64,000 nucleotides of DNA. It comes from Sphingobium yanoikuyae. Lineage in GTDB: Bacteria; Pseudomonadota; Alphaproteobacteria; Sphingomonadales; Sphingomonadaceae. The translations under genes and the position numbers were made by a program. This document shows, piece by piece, positions 49,098 to 58,229 of the stretch. A model generated the notes under the pieces. It was not told where the DNA came from. It saw only the letters and a list, made by a program, of their open reading frames with translations, and searched no databases. The stretch lies in the NCBI RefSeq assembly GCF_034424525.1, contig NZ_CP139979.1, positions 310,001 to 374,000 on the forward strand, read 5' to 3'. Every line of letters begins with the position of its first letter. Position 1 is the stretch's first letter.

Positions 49098-49721
49098 GTG
49101 GCAACAGCAAGTGTAATCAGCACGCAACCGACCCCGGACGAGGCCCTGCAGCGTCTGGTCGACGGCAATGAGGCATTCGTGGCCGATGCGCCGGTGCCGG
49201 CCGACTTGTCACGCGAGCGGCGCTTGGCGCTGGCAGAAGGTCAGCAGCCGTTTGCGACGTTGGTGGGCTGCTCGGATTCCCGTGTTGGTCCAGAACAGCT
49301 ATTCGGTGCCGGTCTTGGCGAGCTGTTCATTGTTCGGACCGCCGGCAATAACGTGGACACTGCTGGCATGGGGTCCATCGAGTATTCCGTGGCGGTGCTG
49401 AAGGTGCCGCTCATCGTCGTTCTGGGCCATGAGAAGTGCGGCGCCGTCGCGGCGGCGGCAGACGTCGTGACGAAGGATACACGGTTCCCGGGCAGCATCG
49501 CTCGTATGATCGAGCCGATCGTGCCGGCTGTCCTGGCAGCTCAGCGCAATGTCGGCGAGGACAAGCTGGTCGATACCGCTGTCGAGGAAAATGTCCGGCG
49601 CATGGTCGAACGCCTGCAGAAATTCTCGGAGCCTATGTTGATAGAGCCGCAAGAGCGTGGTGAGTTGAAGGTCGTGGGCGCCGTGTACGAACTATCGACC
49701 GGCCGGGTTCGCTGGCTCTAA
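49098..49721 (+). CDS. Beta-class carbonic anhydrase
   Basis: 207 residues from GTG 49098 with AAGGAG 6 bases upstream; a TTG five codons earlier is inside that Shine-Dalgarno and is rejected. The zinc ligands are in LVGCSDSRVGPE and VLGHEKCGAVAAA. It interconverts CO2 and bicarbonate in the cytoplasm. Its place next to metal pumps may help carbonate-based metal precipitation or Zn handling (inference). Confidence 0.94.
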   Translation: MATASVISTQPTPDEALQRLVDGNEAFVADAPVPADLSRERRLALAEGQQPFATLVGCSDSRVGPEQLFGAGLGELFIVRTAGNNVDTAGMGSIEYSVAVLKVPLIVVLGHEKCGAVAAAADVVTKDTRFPGSIARMIEPIVPAVLAAQRNVGEDKLVDTAVEENVRRMVERLQKFSEPMLIEPQERGELKVVGAVYELSTGRVRWL

Positions 49722-49739
49722 GGCAGCAAGCATCCCTGA

Positions 49740-49773
49740 CGGACGTGATCGGACGTTTCACCGATCATGTCCG
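49740..49773 (+). terminator. Hairpin after the carbonic anhydrase gene
   Basis: The 13-base arms at 49740-49752 and 49761-49773 pair with one wobble around an 8-base loop, 18 bases after the stop. Confidence 0.6.
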
Positions 49774-49914
49774 TTAAGGTGGCATGGATATTGGAAGTGC
49801 AGGCAAGCTTGGATGATATTCATCCAGTGGCACATCGTAACATGATCGATATCCACAGTTTTCGGTAAGAAAAGGGACGTCGCAGCCGAAAATCACTGTA
49901 GCGTCGTTGCCAAG

Positions 49915-51264
49915 ATGTTCTATCATTGGCTCATGGGGAAGAAGATCACCGATAATCAGCTCATCGGCGAGCTGGGAGAAGCGGCCGTTCGCAAGCGGTT
50001 CCTGTCCATGGGCTTTCAGTTTGACCATCGCAGTCGACTGGAAGCAGGCATAGATGGGCTGGCGGAGGTCATGATTGAGGGTGAGCCGACAGCGCGGATG
50101 ATCGCTGTCCAGATCAAGTCGACCCGGGCTGGCAAATACACGTCCGAAACGGAAGCTGGGTTTACGTATCTGCTCGACGTGAAAGACCTCCAATATTGGA
50201 AGACGTCCAATTTGCCGGTCATCGTGGTGATGTACCGAGAAAGCGACGACAGCCATTATTGGGCTCAGGTCCAGTCGCAACCAGGCGTTGAGCAGCGCCG
50301 CCTCACTTTCGACAAGACTCGGGACGTGCTCGATAAGTCATCTCTTGATAGGCTTGCGGCCCTGACGGTCCCTATCAATGGTTTTGGCTACTATGTCCCG
50401 CCGTTGGGTGGTGGTGAAACCGCACTGGTCAACCTGCTGCCGATCAAGCTGCCGGCTGAGATATTCGTCGCGAGTACACCTTTCGATCGCAAGAGCGCGA
50501 TCAAAGAGATGTACGACACGGGTGAAACGGTGCGGTACGACTGGGTGATCAAGGATGGGACGTTTTGGTCGTTCCATGATCCCCGCGAAGCGGTGACTGG
50601 CGCCATAGTCGATCTGGACCAAGTGGAAGCCGTCGAGACCCGCATGATCGGATATCATGAGGACATTGACGAGCAGAACAACTTCGCGTTCCTGTTGCGT
50701 CAGACGCTCCAGCACCAGATGCAGGACGACCTGGCATGGGACAAAGATGGTCGGGTGTTTTATGTCAGGGCGCTTGAAGACAGCCAGCCTCGCACGTTCC
50801 ATTATCAGTCTGCCAAGGTGAAGACGAAGGCCGACGTGGTGAACGTCACCATGAGCACCAAGGTGAAAGACAAGGTCGGCTTCGTGCGGCATCACGCCTT
50901 TGCACCCAAATTTGAGTGCATGATGGATCAGTGGTTCTTGATGGTCAGCCCGACCTACCACTTCACGACAAACGGCTACTATCGTCATCCATTCCCCGAC
51001 GCGTTGCTGTCGGGGAAGAAGCGTTTGGAAAATAATGCGGCGATACGGGGGCAGGTGATCATGTGGCATCGTTTCCTCACAAAGAATGAGGAAGGTGGCA
51101 CCGATCTGTTCGCCGAGCCTGTCGGGCCAGCAGTGGTGTTGCGCTTTGATCCGCCCCCGGAGATCGAACTGCCAACGACCGTACCGGATGATGTCTGGGG
51201 ACGGCGGCCGGCCGCAGAGCAAGATGATGGTGAGACGTCGGGGTCATTGTTCGATGAAGTTTGA
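49915..51264 (+). CDS. DUF4365 (DREN) nuclease-APAZ protein, partner of short Argonaute
   Basis: 449 residues (ATG 49933 also possible). The N-terminal DUF4365 domain has the PD-(D/E)xK-type set: E22 in [10 protein letters not shown]47 in [10 protein letters not shown], and Q66-x-K68 in AVQIKST. The remaining roughly 300 residues occupy the place of the APAZ domain, which docks on the Argonaute. The gene overlaps the pAgo gene by 11 bases. In SPARDA systems this subunit is a DNase/RNase that degrades nucleic acids indiscriminately once guide-loaded pAgo finds invader DNA, killing or stalling the infected cell. Confidence 0.85.
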   Translation: MFYHWLMGKKITDNQLIGELGEAAVRKRFLSMGFQFDHRSRLEAGIDGLAEVMIEGEPTARMIAVQIKSTRAGKYTSETEAGFTYLLDVKDLQYWKTSNLPVIVVMYRESDDSHYWAQVQSQPGVEQRRLTFDKTRDVLDKSSLDRLAALTVPINGFGYYVPPLGGGETALVNLLPIKLPAEIFVASTPFDRKSAIKEMYDTGETVRYDWVIKDGTFWSFHDPREAVTGAIVDLDQVEAVETRMIGYHEDIDEQNNFAFLLRQTLQHQMQDDLAWDKDGRVFYVRALEDSQPRTFHYQSAKVKTKADVVNVTMSTKVKDKVGFVRHHAFAPKFECMMDQWFLMVSPTYHFTTNGYYRHPFPDALLSGKKRLENNAAIRGQVIMWHRFLTKNEEGGTDLFAEPVGPAVVLRFDPPPEIELPTTVPDDVWGRRPAAEQDDGETSGSLFDEV

Positions 51265-52711
51265 ATGTCGGATATTCGACGAGCCGCTGCTCGAGTTCGG
51301 CGACCAGCATAGCCATCAGGATCCTCGCCTCGGCCTAACCGACGCTGGTCCTTTACAGGCTCCGTTGGGCGATAAAATTCGCGTAGGTGTCGTAGGCGAT
51401 GCCAAGACCGTCGAGGGCTCTAAGCAGTTCTTGGTGGCGGCGGCTAGCGGCTTCGCGTCGAAGGCGGAAAGCCATCCAAACATGAATCCCCATTTTCCGG
51501 GCCTTCATAACAACAACCCTTTCCGCTGCGGCTTTGAAGTTGATGATGAGGCTTGTAGCACGCTGACCAGAGCACAGATCGACCGGATCCTGAAAGAGCC
51601 TCATCACGGCAAGGCCGTTGAGATGGCAGTCGATGCCATCATGGATAGTCTCCAGGCGATCGATGACAGCGGAAACCGGCCTGACGTCGCATTGGTGGCG
51701 CTTCCGGTTGCGCTCATTGAGCGGGTTTGGAACGCCAAGACGGATGCCGAGGGTACCACAGAACAAGAAGATGCAGGCGGCTCTGACGCTCCTAATTTTC
51801 GGGGTCTCCTCAAGGCCAAGGCGATGCCGCTCAATTTCCCAATCCAGATCATCTGGGAAGACGTAATTGACGAGAAGGCCAAGATCCCTCGGAAGGTGAA
51901 GGTCAGCAGCGATCGGAAGATCCAGGATCAGGCCGGGCGGACCTGGAACCTGCTAACCACCCTCTATTACAAGGGGACGGGGCGTATCCCGTGGCGTCGT
52001 TTGCCGAAGGAAGGCGAGTTTCGCGCCTGTTATATCGGGGTCAGCTTTTACCGGGATGTCAGCGGCCAACAGCTTTGGACCAGTGCGGCTCAGATGTTCG
52101 ACGAACGTGGCCGTGGGTTCATTTTGAAGGGCAAGCGGGCACAGACGGAGACGCGAGGCCGGCATCCTTACATGACCGAAAGCGACGCCTATGATCTCGT
52201 GAAGGGCGCGCTCAAAGCCTATCGCGACCATCACAAGCATCCGCCAGCGCGGGTGATCATTCTGAAAACATCGCGCTTTCGGGCTGAAGAGGCCGATGGC
52301 ATTCTTCGCGCGCTCGACGAAGCAGAAACCGAGTTTCGCGATCTTGTCTGGGTCCAAGAGTCGTATGACGCCAAAATCCTAAGAGATGGCGATTATCCGG
52401 TTCTGCGAGGTACGTTCGTCGAGCTGGACGGCAAAGGGTTACTCTACACGAACGGCAGCATCCCGTATTACGGCACATATCCAGGCCTGTATGTGCCGCG
52501 GCCGCTGCTCCTATGTCCTCATCCTAGCAGCGACAGCACAGTGGCACAGATTGCTGATGAGGTCTTTTCGCTGACCAAGATCAACTGGAATTCAACCCAG
52601 ATGAATCAGCGTCTACCGGTCCCCATTCGCGCTGCTCGTAAGGTCGGCGAGGTGCTGAAGTATCTGGAGGAGGGGCAGTCGGTTAGCGCTGACTATCGAC
52701 GGTACATCTGA
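51254..52711 (+). CDS. Short prokaryotic Argonaute (MID-PIWI only)
   Basis: 485 residues from ATG 51254, within the end of the partner gene. MID-like N-terminal half, then the PIWI half with [19 protein letters not shown] (233-251) and the diagnostic end [20 protein letters not shown] (440-459). The first catalytic Asp position (YIGVSFY, 260-266) has no Asp, so slicing is not expected, as in all short pAgos. N and PAZ domains are missing. It should bind a small RNA guide and target DNA and switch on the DUF4365 partner. It ends 43 bases before a shared hairpin. Confidence 0.92.
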   Translation: MKFECRIFDEPLLEFGDQHSHQDPRLGLTDAGPLQAPLGDKIRVGVVGDAKTVEGSKQFLVAAASGFASKAESHPNMNPHFPGLHNNNPFRCGFEVDDEACSTLTRAQIDRILKEPHHGKAVEMAVDAIMDSLQAIDDSGNRPDVALVALPVALIERVWNAKTDAEGTTEQEDAGGSDAPNFRGLLKAKAMPLNFPIQIIWEDVIDEKAKIPRKVKVSSDRKIQDQAGRTWNLLTTLYYKGTGRIPWRRLPKEGEFRACYIGVSFYRDVSGQQLWTSAAQMFDERGRGFILKGKRAQTETRGRHPYMTESDAYDLVKGALKAYRDHHKHPPARVIILKTSRFRAEEADGILRALDEAETEFRDLVWVQESYDAKILRDGDYPVLRGTFVELDGKGLLYTNGSIPYYGTYPGLYVPRPLLLCPHPSSDSTVAQIADEVFSLTKINWNSTQMNQRLPVPIRAARKVGEVLKYLEEGQSVSADYRRYI

Positions 52712-52753
52712 TTTGGCGTTCAGATGATAGGCACCGATTATGGGTCTGTGGGA

Positions 52754-52796
52754 ATTTATCCCACATTTTCGCGATTCCAGAAAATGTGGGATAAAT
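52754..52796. terminator. Bidirectional hairpin between pAgo and dmeF
   Basis: Perfect 17-base arms ATTTATCCCACATTTTC (52754-52770) and its complement (52780-52796) enclose a 9-base loop, centred between two convergent stop codons. The AT-rich outer bases give T-runs in both directions. Confidence 0.8.
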
Positions 52797-52813
52797 CACG
52801 ATATTCCTGTCGG

Positions 52814-53764
52814 TTATGCCACGGTCGCGACTTCGACGGTAAGGTGCTGGAGCTCATGAACGGGCACCAGGCGCCGTCGGATTTCCGCCGCATCCACGCC
52901 CGGTTGGGCAGCGACGCCGACAATCGCCGAGTGAGCTTCAGGGCCGACCTTCCACACGTGCAGGTCGGTGATCCGCGCATCGCCAGTCGTCTCGACCAAC
53001 TCGCGGACTTCATCGGCTACGTGGCGATCGGTGCGATCTAGGAGAATGGCGGCTGTGTCGCGCATGAGCGACCATGACCAGCGCGCAATGACGATGGCAC
53101 CGACGATGCCCATGACTGGATCCATCCATACCCAGCCCAAATAGCGGCCGGACAGAAGTGCTGCGATCGCTAGCACCGATGTCAGCGCATCGGCGAGCAC
53201 GTGCATATAGGCGGAACGCAGATTGTTGTCGCCACCATGGCTGTGACCATGGTGATGTCCGTGACCATGGTGATGCCCATGGTCGTGACCGTGGCCGCCG
53301 GAGAGCAAAAAGGCCGAGGCTATGTTCACGAGCAGCCCGAGGATTGCGATCCATGTGGCTTCCGCGAAGGCGACGTTGATGGGTTCGAACAGTCGCATGA
53401 CGGACTCGACGCCGATAGCGAGGGCTATGATACCCAGGACGAGGGCCGATGCGAACCCAGCGAGATCGCCGACCTTCCCGGTGCCGAAGCTGAAGTCGCC
53501 GTTATGAGCATGTCGTTTCGCATAGGCATAGGCACCGGCCGCAACACCAAGCGCCCCGGCATGGGTGGCCATATGGAAGCCGTCAGCCAGTAGGGCCATC
53601 GATCCTGTAGTGTAACCAGCGACGATCTCTGCCACCATCATGAGGGCGGTGAGCGCCACGACCCAGAGTGTCCGGCGGGCATTGTCGTCATGGCTGGCGG
53701 CCAGGAACATATGTTCGTGCGCCAGGTGGCCGGTGTCGGCCAGCACGGCGGTCTTGGTGCTCAC
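52814..53764 (-). CDS. dmeF: DmeF-type cation diffusion facilitator (Ni/Co)
   Basis: 316 residues with six helices. The TM2 site is GSMALLADGFHMATHAGALG and the TM5 site is AYMHVLADALTSVLAIAAL. A long His-rich loop between TM4 and TM5 (GGHGHDHGHHHGHGHHHGHS) and the C-terminal cytoplasmic domain are present. DmeF proteins export Co2+ and Ni2+ into the periplasm. Its start overlaps the stop of the DmeR repressor gene by 4 bases, the standard dmeRF layout. Confidence 0.94.
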   Translation of the reverse strand: MSTKTAVLADTGHLAHEHMFLAASHDDNARRTLWVVALTALMMVAEIVAGYTTGSMALLADGFHMATHAGALGVAAGAYAYAKRHAHNGDFSFGTGKVGDLAGFASALVLGIIALAIGVESVMRLFEPINVAFAEATWIAILGLLVNIASAFLLSGGHGHDHGHHHGHGHHHGHSHGGDNNLRSAYMHVLADALTSVLAIAALLSGRYLGWVWMDPVMGIVGAIVIARWSWSLMRDTAAILLDRTDRHVADEVRELVETTGDARITDLHVWKVGPEAHSAIVGVAAQPGVDAAEIRRRLVPVHELQHLTVEVATVA

Positions 53765-54036
53765 TTGCTGTACCTCCGGATGATCGTGACGAGGTCCTCT
53801 GCGCCTTGCTGGCGTTCTTCGGGAGACAGGCCGTCGCGTGCGACATGGGCCTCCAGATGTTCGACGATGATCTCATCGAGAAGCCCATTCACGGCGCCGC
53901 GGACGGCTGCGACCAGATGGAGGACTTCGGTGCAATTCGCATTGCCGCCAAGCGCACGCTCTACTGCGCCAACCTGGCCCGCGATGCGCTTGATTCGCCC
54001 GAGTAGCGCGTCTCGGTTTTCATTGATGTGAGCCAT
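53761..54036 (-). CDS. dmeR: DmeR/RcnR-type Ni/Co-sensing repressor
   Basis: 91 residues, all helical. The RcnR fingerprint is complete: H3, C35, H60 and H64 (MAHINEN, NANCTEV, IVEHLEAHVARD), which is the six-coordinate Ni/Co site. It represses dmeRF by binding a G-tract operator and lets go when Ni or Co binds. It is co-transcribed with dmeF. Confidence 0.94.
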   Translation of the reverse strand: MAHINENRDALLGRIKRIAGQVGAVERALGGNANCTEVLHLVAAVRGAVNGLLDEIIVEHLEAHVARDGLSPEERQQGAEDLVTIIRRYSK

Positions 54037-54092
54037 TTTCCCTCGGCAGCCTCGATGTCATGCAGCAAATTGCTGCTGGTAGGACGATGCCG

Positions 54093-54116
54093 TATAGGGT
54101 AGGGGGGTAGGGTATT
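54093..54116. promoter_or_regulatory. G-tract operator for DmeR
   Basis: TATAGGGTAGGGGGGTAGGG, extending to TATT, has a central run of six G flanked by repeats of TAGGG. RcnR-family operators are G-tracts bordered by A/T-rich inverted sequence. It lies 57 bases upstream of the dmeR ATG and 25 bases before the divergent DUF1289 gene. Confidence 0.7.
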
Positions 54117-54140
54117 CAATTAAATTCGATGGAATGATCT

Positions 54141-54338
54141 GTGCGCTCGCCTTGCATTGACCTTTGTGGTTTCGACGCCTCATCCGGCTGGTGCCGTGGT
54201 TGCGGCCGTTCTCGTGAGGAAGTGCGCCGTTGGCGTAATCTGCGCCCGGGCGAGGCGCGCAAGGTTGCTGCGGATTTACCGCAGCGCCTGTCCAAACTGC
54301 GCGCAAAGGGCCTGACGAATGATCGCACCGACGACTGA
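54141..54338 (+). CDS. DUF1289 small Cys-rich protein
   Basis: 65 residues. SPCIDLCGFDASSGWCRGCG with four cysteines and a following R-x-x-E-E-V-x-x-W block is the DUF1289 pattern. It is probably a zinc- or Fe-S-binding protein; its function is unknown. It is divergent from dmeR across 104 bases that contain the G-tract operator, so it may respond to the same metals. Confidence 0.85.
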   Translation: MRSPCIDLCGFDASSGWCRGCGRSREEVRRWRNLRPGEARKVAADLPQRLSKLRAKGLTNDRTDD

Positions 54339-54388
54339 CCAGCTTTTCAGCTGATGTCGTCAGTGCGATGGGTGGCAAGCGGAAGCTG

Positions 54389-54724
54389 TTAGCCAGGCGC
54401 GACCTTCAACTGGTGATCGTCTCCGTATCGAATGCGGCAGGAATAGCCATGGCCGCACTCGGTGTGCATCTGCGATACAGCGGCTTTGGTTAGCCGCTGT
54501 ATCTGGCCACTATCTTCGATTTCGATCCGTTCAACCGATTGGAAGTCGAAAGGTGCGACCGGCACATTTTCCCGACCCTGCTTGATGAGCACCCCGTAGT
54601 GCGCCGTGCCTTTGAAATAGGTCACCCGGATGTCATGGGAGCTTTCGTTCTTCCATCTGGGATGGACGGGACCGCATGCGGACAAGCATAGGGCCAAGGC
54701 GGTCAGTAAGATCGTCGGTTTCAT
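54389..54724 (-). CDS. Small lipoprotein, unknown function
   Basis: 111 residues from ATG 54724, chosen because it begins the signal peptide MKPTILLTALALCLSACGPV with the lipobox LSAC. The mature part is a short, mostly beta domain with two Cys near the end (HTECGHGYSCRIRYG). No family was recognised. Confidence 0.65.
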   Translation of the reverse strand: MKPTILLTALALCLSACGPVHPRWKNESSHDIRVTYFKGTAHYGVLIKQGRENVPVAPFDFQSVERIEIEDSGQIQRLTKAAVSQMHTECGHGYSCRIRYGDDHQLKVAPG

Positions 54725-54785
54725 GGTCTCAATTTCTTGCGGGATTGCTGTTCCTAACAACTCCGCCCTAACCGGGCATGAATGC

Positions 54786-55319
54786 CTAACCCTCAGGGGC
54801 GACGCGATCTGGTCGCATCAGCGCCATGTTCACCACATCGATCCAGTTCCCGCCCATGAAGAGCGCGTTGCGTGAGATGCCCTCTTCGACAAAACCCAGC
54901 CGATGGTACAGCCGCCGTGCGGGCTCGTTATGCGCGAAGACGGTCAGCTCGAGCCTGCTCAGGTTGAGATCGCGCCAGCAATATTCAATGGCGATTGCCA
55001 TTGCGTCTGCTGCCAAGCCCTTGCCGCGGTCTTCGACCTCACCGATGCGGATGCCGATCAGGGCCGATCGATGGATGGCGTGGATTTTATGGATCTGGAT
55101 GAATCCCACAATATGTGGAGCGTCCTGCACGCGAATAGCGAAGAAGACGCGTGAGGCGTCCTGATCGGCATTTAGCCAGAATGCTTCCTGATGCTGCCAG
55201 TTAAGCGGTCGGTAGGGTTCATTCAGGCGAGCGTCGTCGGCATTGTCCATCCAGCGGAACAGGCGCTCGAGATCGACAGGGAAAATGGGGCCGAGGGCCA
55301 CGGTGTTGCCAAAGAGCAT
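54786..55319 (-). CDS. GNAT-family N-acetyltransferase (RimJ/RimL-like)
   Basis: 177 residues. The acetyl-CoA site is IGIRIGEVEDRGKGLAADAM, followed by LELTVFAHNEPARRLYHRLG and FVEEGISRNALFMGG, typical of RimJ/RimL-like or small-molecule GNATs. It transfers acetyl from acetyl-CoA to an amino group of unknown substrate. It is 59 bases from the acyltransferase gene on the same strand. Confidence 0.88.
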   Translation of the reverse strand: MLFGNTVALGPIFPVDLERLFRWMDNADDARLNEPYRPLNWQHQEAFWLNADQDASRVFFAIRVQDAPHIVGFIQIHKIHAIHRSALIGIRIGEVEDRGKGLAADAMAIAIEYCWRDLNLSRLELTVFAHNEPARRLYHRLGFVEEGISRNALFMGGNWIDVVNMALMRPDRVAPEG

Positions 55320-55378
55320 ATTGGGTCTTTCATGATGTGCAGATGGCCGCGCGGATGGCGACCGAAGAGGAAGCTCGA

Positions 55379-56446
55379 TCAGACTGGCTGGGGGCTAAGG
55401 CGCCTAAGCCACCATGTTCGGATGGCCCGCTCCGCAGGTGCCTCGATGCCGTGGTGCAGGAGGGCTGCCAGACCAAGCATCGTTGCCGACGTGACGATGA
55501 CCCCCGCGAAGGGGCCTATCTGTGCGCGGTCGATTGCCCGGAGCAGCACGAAGCCGGCGTGATGGTGGATGAGATACAGCGGGTAGCTGAGAGCGCCGAG
55601 ATACAGCAGAATAGGATGAGTGATCGCGGACAGGCGGCCGTTGATGGCCAGCCAAAGCATCACCTGAATTCCGACCCCGGCGATCAGGAAGGCGGCGCCG
55701 CCATTGAAGCCCAGTATCGCCAGCGCCATCGCGAAATAGGGAAGTTGGTCGAGATAGCGCCGTTGTGCTGACCACGCTCTGTAGGTGAGCACACCAATGG
55801 CGAAGAACGGGCTGTATTGGTTCACCAGGAGCATCTGTACCCGATACGGCGCTATCTCGGAGACGGAGGCGATCGCGCCAACTGCCATCCAACCAGCAAG
55901 CAGGTACTCGATGCGCACCCGCCTGCGCGCCGTCCATGCGAGGGCGGCGCAGATGTAGAAGGCAAGTTCGACAGTCAACGTCCAGTACACGCCATCGACA
56001 GACGGGACGAAGAAGAAGCCTTGCAACATGGTGAGGTTGATCAGGACCGTTTCGAATTCCGCCTGTAGACGTTCGGTCCCGCTCCATTGCACGACCAGCG
56101 TCGTGATCAGCACCGCCGCCCAATAGGCTGGGAAGAGCCGGGCAACACGCTTGATGGTGAAGTCGGCGATGCCCGCGGTGTTTTCCAGCGTCCGACTGAT
56201 CACGAAACCGGAGATGCCGAAGAACAGGAAGACGCCATAGCCTCCGGCATCGAATCTCACGCCGATGTTGCGGTGCTCGGGAAAGAAGTCGGGATAGATC
56301 GAGGTGTAGTGGAACAGCATCACGCTGATCGCTGCGATCCCGCGCAGGGCGTCGAGTTCCTTCAGCCTGTTCCTGAACGGGCCGCTGACCGGTTGTTGTT
56401 TAAGCCGATCAGAACGCACATCGACCTTCTGTTCAACGAGGGTCAT
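55379..56446 (-). CDS. Membrane acyltransferase (acyltransferase-3, OafA-like)
   Basis: 355 residues from ATG 56446 (AAGGGGGG upstream, inside the end of the ATP-grasp gene). About ten helices. The family's N-terminal signature is present: LKELDALRGIAAISVMLFHY, then GGYGVFLFFGISGFVISRTL and FTIKRVARLFPAYWAAVL. Members add acetyl or other acyl groups to sugars of LPS, exopolysaccharide or Nod factors. It overlaps the upstream ATP-grasp gene by 14 bases, so the two act together. Confidence 0.9.
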   Translation of the reverse strand: MTLVEQKVDVRSDRLKQQPVSGPFRNRLKELDALRGIAAISVMLFHYTSIYPDFFPEHRNIGVRFDAGGYGVFLFFGISGFVISRTLENTAGIADFTIKRVARLFPAYWAAVLITTLVVQWSGTERLQAEFETVLINLTMLQGFFFVPSVDGVYWTLTVELAFYICAALAWTARRRVRIEYLLAGWMAVGAIASVSEIAPYRVQMLLVNQYSPFFAIGVLTYRAWSAQRRYLDQLPYFAMALAILGFNGGAAFLIAGVGIQVMLWLAINGRLSAITHPILLYLGALSYPLYLIHHHAGFVLLRAIDRAQIGPFAGVIVTSATMLGLAALLHHGIEAPAERAIRTWWLRRLSPQPV

Positions 56447-57740
56447 GGCCGCCCCCCTTGAAAATCTTCCCAACCATGTTGCGGACATCTTGATAGAATG
56501 GGCCGGTATCGTCCTTGTCAAAGACGTAGTAGCGCATGTTTGGGCGCACGAAGTCCGCGAGGTAGGATCGCAGCTCCTGCAGGCGGCTATATTCAGCGAC
56601 GCGCTCATCAACGCGAGAGCGCCTGATGAGCAGGCGCATGAGCCGCTTGGTTTCCGGAATCATATAGCGTGCCTGAATTATGTCTTGCCGGCCCACCGGC
56701 GCGTCAACGACCTGGCCCAGGACCGAACGTCGATAGGCTTCCCAGGCGAAGAGCGTGTCACAATGGCGAGTGAGCGGGAGGCTGCCCCAATACCGGCCGT
56801 TTACTTCCATGAGCCAATAGCGCTTCCGTGCCGCGTCATAGCGATACTCGACCATGGCGGGGCCCTCCCACTCCAATTCCTGAAGCAGGCGCTCCGACAA
56901 TTTCATCTGGGCTTGATGCTGATGGAGTGGCTCGTTGTAGCAGAGCGTCGACACCCCGCCTTCCGGCGGCCATTCATGAAGGCGCACATGCTGAAAGCGC
57001 AGGGTCGCGCGATCACGCCTCATGTAGAGCATTTGGCCAAGCCCCACGCCATCGCAATAGGACTGGATCAGGGGCCAGCGGCCTATTGTTTGGAAGCGAT
57101 CAAGCAAGCGGTCGAGTTGGCCGGCATTGCTGACGAACTCTGCCTTCTCCCATTTGAGGCCAGCCTCTTCGAGAAGGGGGAGGATGTCATTCGGGTTGTC
57201 CCATTTGGCGATGGCGGGGAAGCTCTGCTCAGCGATCCGCGCGGCGAAATCTTCGCCGGCTCGAGGTTGCCATGTCTGCGGCACGTCGAACCCGAGCTTT
57301 CTGGCTTCGCTCAGTGTGTCGCTCTTGCTGAGCGCCCGCTGCAATTGCTCCAAGCGGGGCGTCAGAACCTCGCACTTGCCAATGTACTTCGGTCCTGACG
57401 CCAGTTGCAGCAAATCGGCTTCGGACACAGCGAATAGTGCCATCGCGCCCGTGCGACGGACGATGTCGGGCATCCAGGACATGATTGGCCCGGCCGGACG
57501 GATGATGGCTTGCGAGCAATGTCGTGAGGCTGCAGCCATTGAGGTTGCGGCCGTACCGACGCCGATGACCGGCACGCCCTTTTGGCCGAGTTCACGGATG
57601 ATGCTGAGATTGATCGCGCTATCGAGCCCGAGCACGATAGCAGGTGGGTGCGGACGCAAAGGACGCCCGCCAGAATGCGGTGTTGCCACAGAAGATGCCT
57701 TTCGAACGTGCCGAAGGCAGCGGCGTACGTAAAGCATCAC
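56433..57740 (-). CDS. ATP-grasp family ligase
   Basis: 435 residues. An N-terminal Rossmann-like preATP domain (AIVLGLDSAINLSIIRELGQ) is followed by the ATP-grasp core with FPAIAKWDNPNDILPLLEE, EWEGPAMVEYRYDAARKRYW and LMEVNGRYWGSLPLTRHCDT, where the ExNxR motif binds Mg-ATP. It probably joins a carboxylate to an amine or alcohol. Coupled to a membrane acyltransferase, it may build or modify an envelope glycan or small molecule. Unrelated to metal resistance in itself. Confidence 0.88.
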   Translation of the reverse strand: MMLYVRRCLRHVRKASSVATPHSGGRPLRPHPPAIVLGLDSAINLSIIRELGQKGVPVIGVGTAATSMAAASRHCSQAIIRPAGPIMSWMPDIVRRTGAMALFAVSEADLLQLASGPKYIGKCEVLTPRLEQLQRALSKSDTLSEARKLGFDVPQTWQPRAGEDFAARIAEQSFPAIAKWDNPNDILPLLEEAGLKWEKAEFVSNAGQLDRLLDRFQTIGRWPLIQSYCDGVGLGQMLYMRRDRATLRFQHVRLHEWPPEGGVSTLCYNEPLHQHQAQMKLSERLLQELEWEGPAMVEYRYDAARKRYWLMEVNGRYWGSLPLTRHCDTLFAWEAYRRSVLGQVVDAPVGRQDIIQARYMIPETKRLMRLLIRRSRVDERVAEYSRLQELRSYLADFVRPNMRYYVFDKDDTGPFYQDVRNMVGKIFKGGGHDPR

Positions 57741-57809
57741 AGCCGCTGCCAGACTGGCAGGTCAGACCAATCGGAAGGTCGGGCGCCCTGCGAAAAGGGC
57801 GCTGCGGCA

Positions 57810-58169
57810 TCAGGCGGAGGGCGGCTCTAGCAGCGGAGGGGAGGGTACGATCGTCAGCTGTAGGTCATCAGACCGACGGAACTGACGCTTGAGAATACGG
57901 CGGTGCCGGTCGCCTACACCAGCTATCCTGACGTCGTCTGCTGATCCGTGCGTGTGATGACCGGTGTGACGGTGAGAACCGTCAGGAAGTTCGTCCGTCT
58001 GCCCATCAACCAGATCCGCCGGCTCAGTGTGCGCCTTACCTACTGGATCGCTATGGGTATATTCGTAATGATGTCCCTGAAGCGGCGCGTGCGGCAGGGC
58101 GGCTCCAGCCGCTCCTTGAGCGAGGATTGCCAGAACTGTCAGCATTATGCAGCGGATCAGCTGTGTCAT
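57810..58169 (-). CDS. Small exported His-rich protein next to a metal repressor
   Basis: 119 residues from ATG 58169 (AAGG upstream). A signal peptide (IRCIMLTVLAILAQGAAGAA) precedes a mature chain rich in His (GSHRHTGHHTHGS plus scattered His), with a basic middle and a proline-rich hydrophobic tail (PSPPLLEPPSA). The overall plan resembles the small protein before czcC at 36939. It lies 60 bases after the CsoR/RcnR repressor gene on the same strand, so it is likely metal-induced. Confidence 0.68.
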   Translation of the reverse strand: MTQLIRCIMLTVLAILAQGAAGAALPHAPLQGHHYEYTHSDPVGKAHTEPADLVDGQTDELPDGSHRHTGHHTHGSADDVRIAGVGDRHRRILKRQFRRSDDLQLTIVPSPPLLEPPSA

Positions 58170-58229
58170 GTCGCCTTGGCTCACATGCTCAGTTCGGGTT
58201 GCGCTCGGAGGCCTATAACAGAAATGGCG

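Noticed and set aside
51086..51253. 56-codon N-terminal extension of the short Argonaute
   Set aside because: It lies entirely within the partner gene in another frame; the ATG at 51254 gives the usual short-pAgo start and an 11-base overlap.
49915..51264. Restriction endonuclease of a stand-alone or modification system
   Set aside because: No methyltransferase is nearby and the gene is coupled to a short Argonaute, so the DREN-APAZ reading is preferred.
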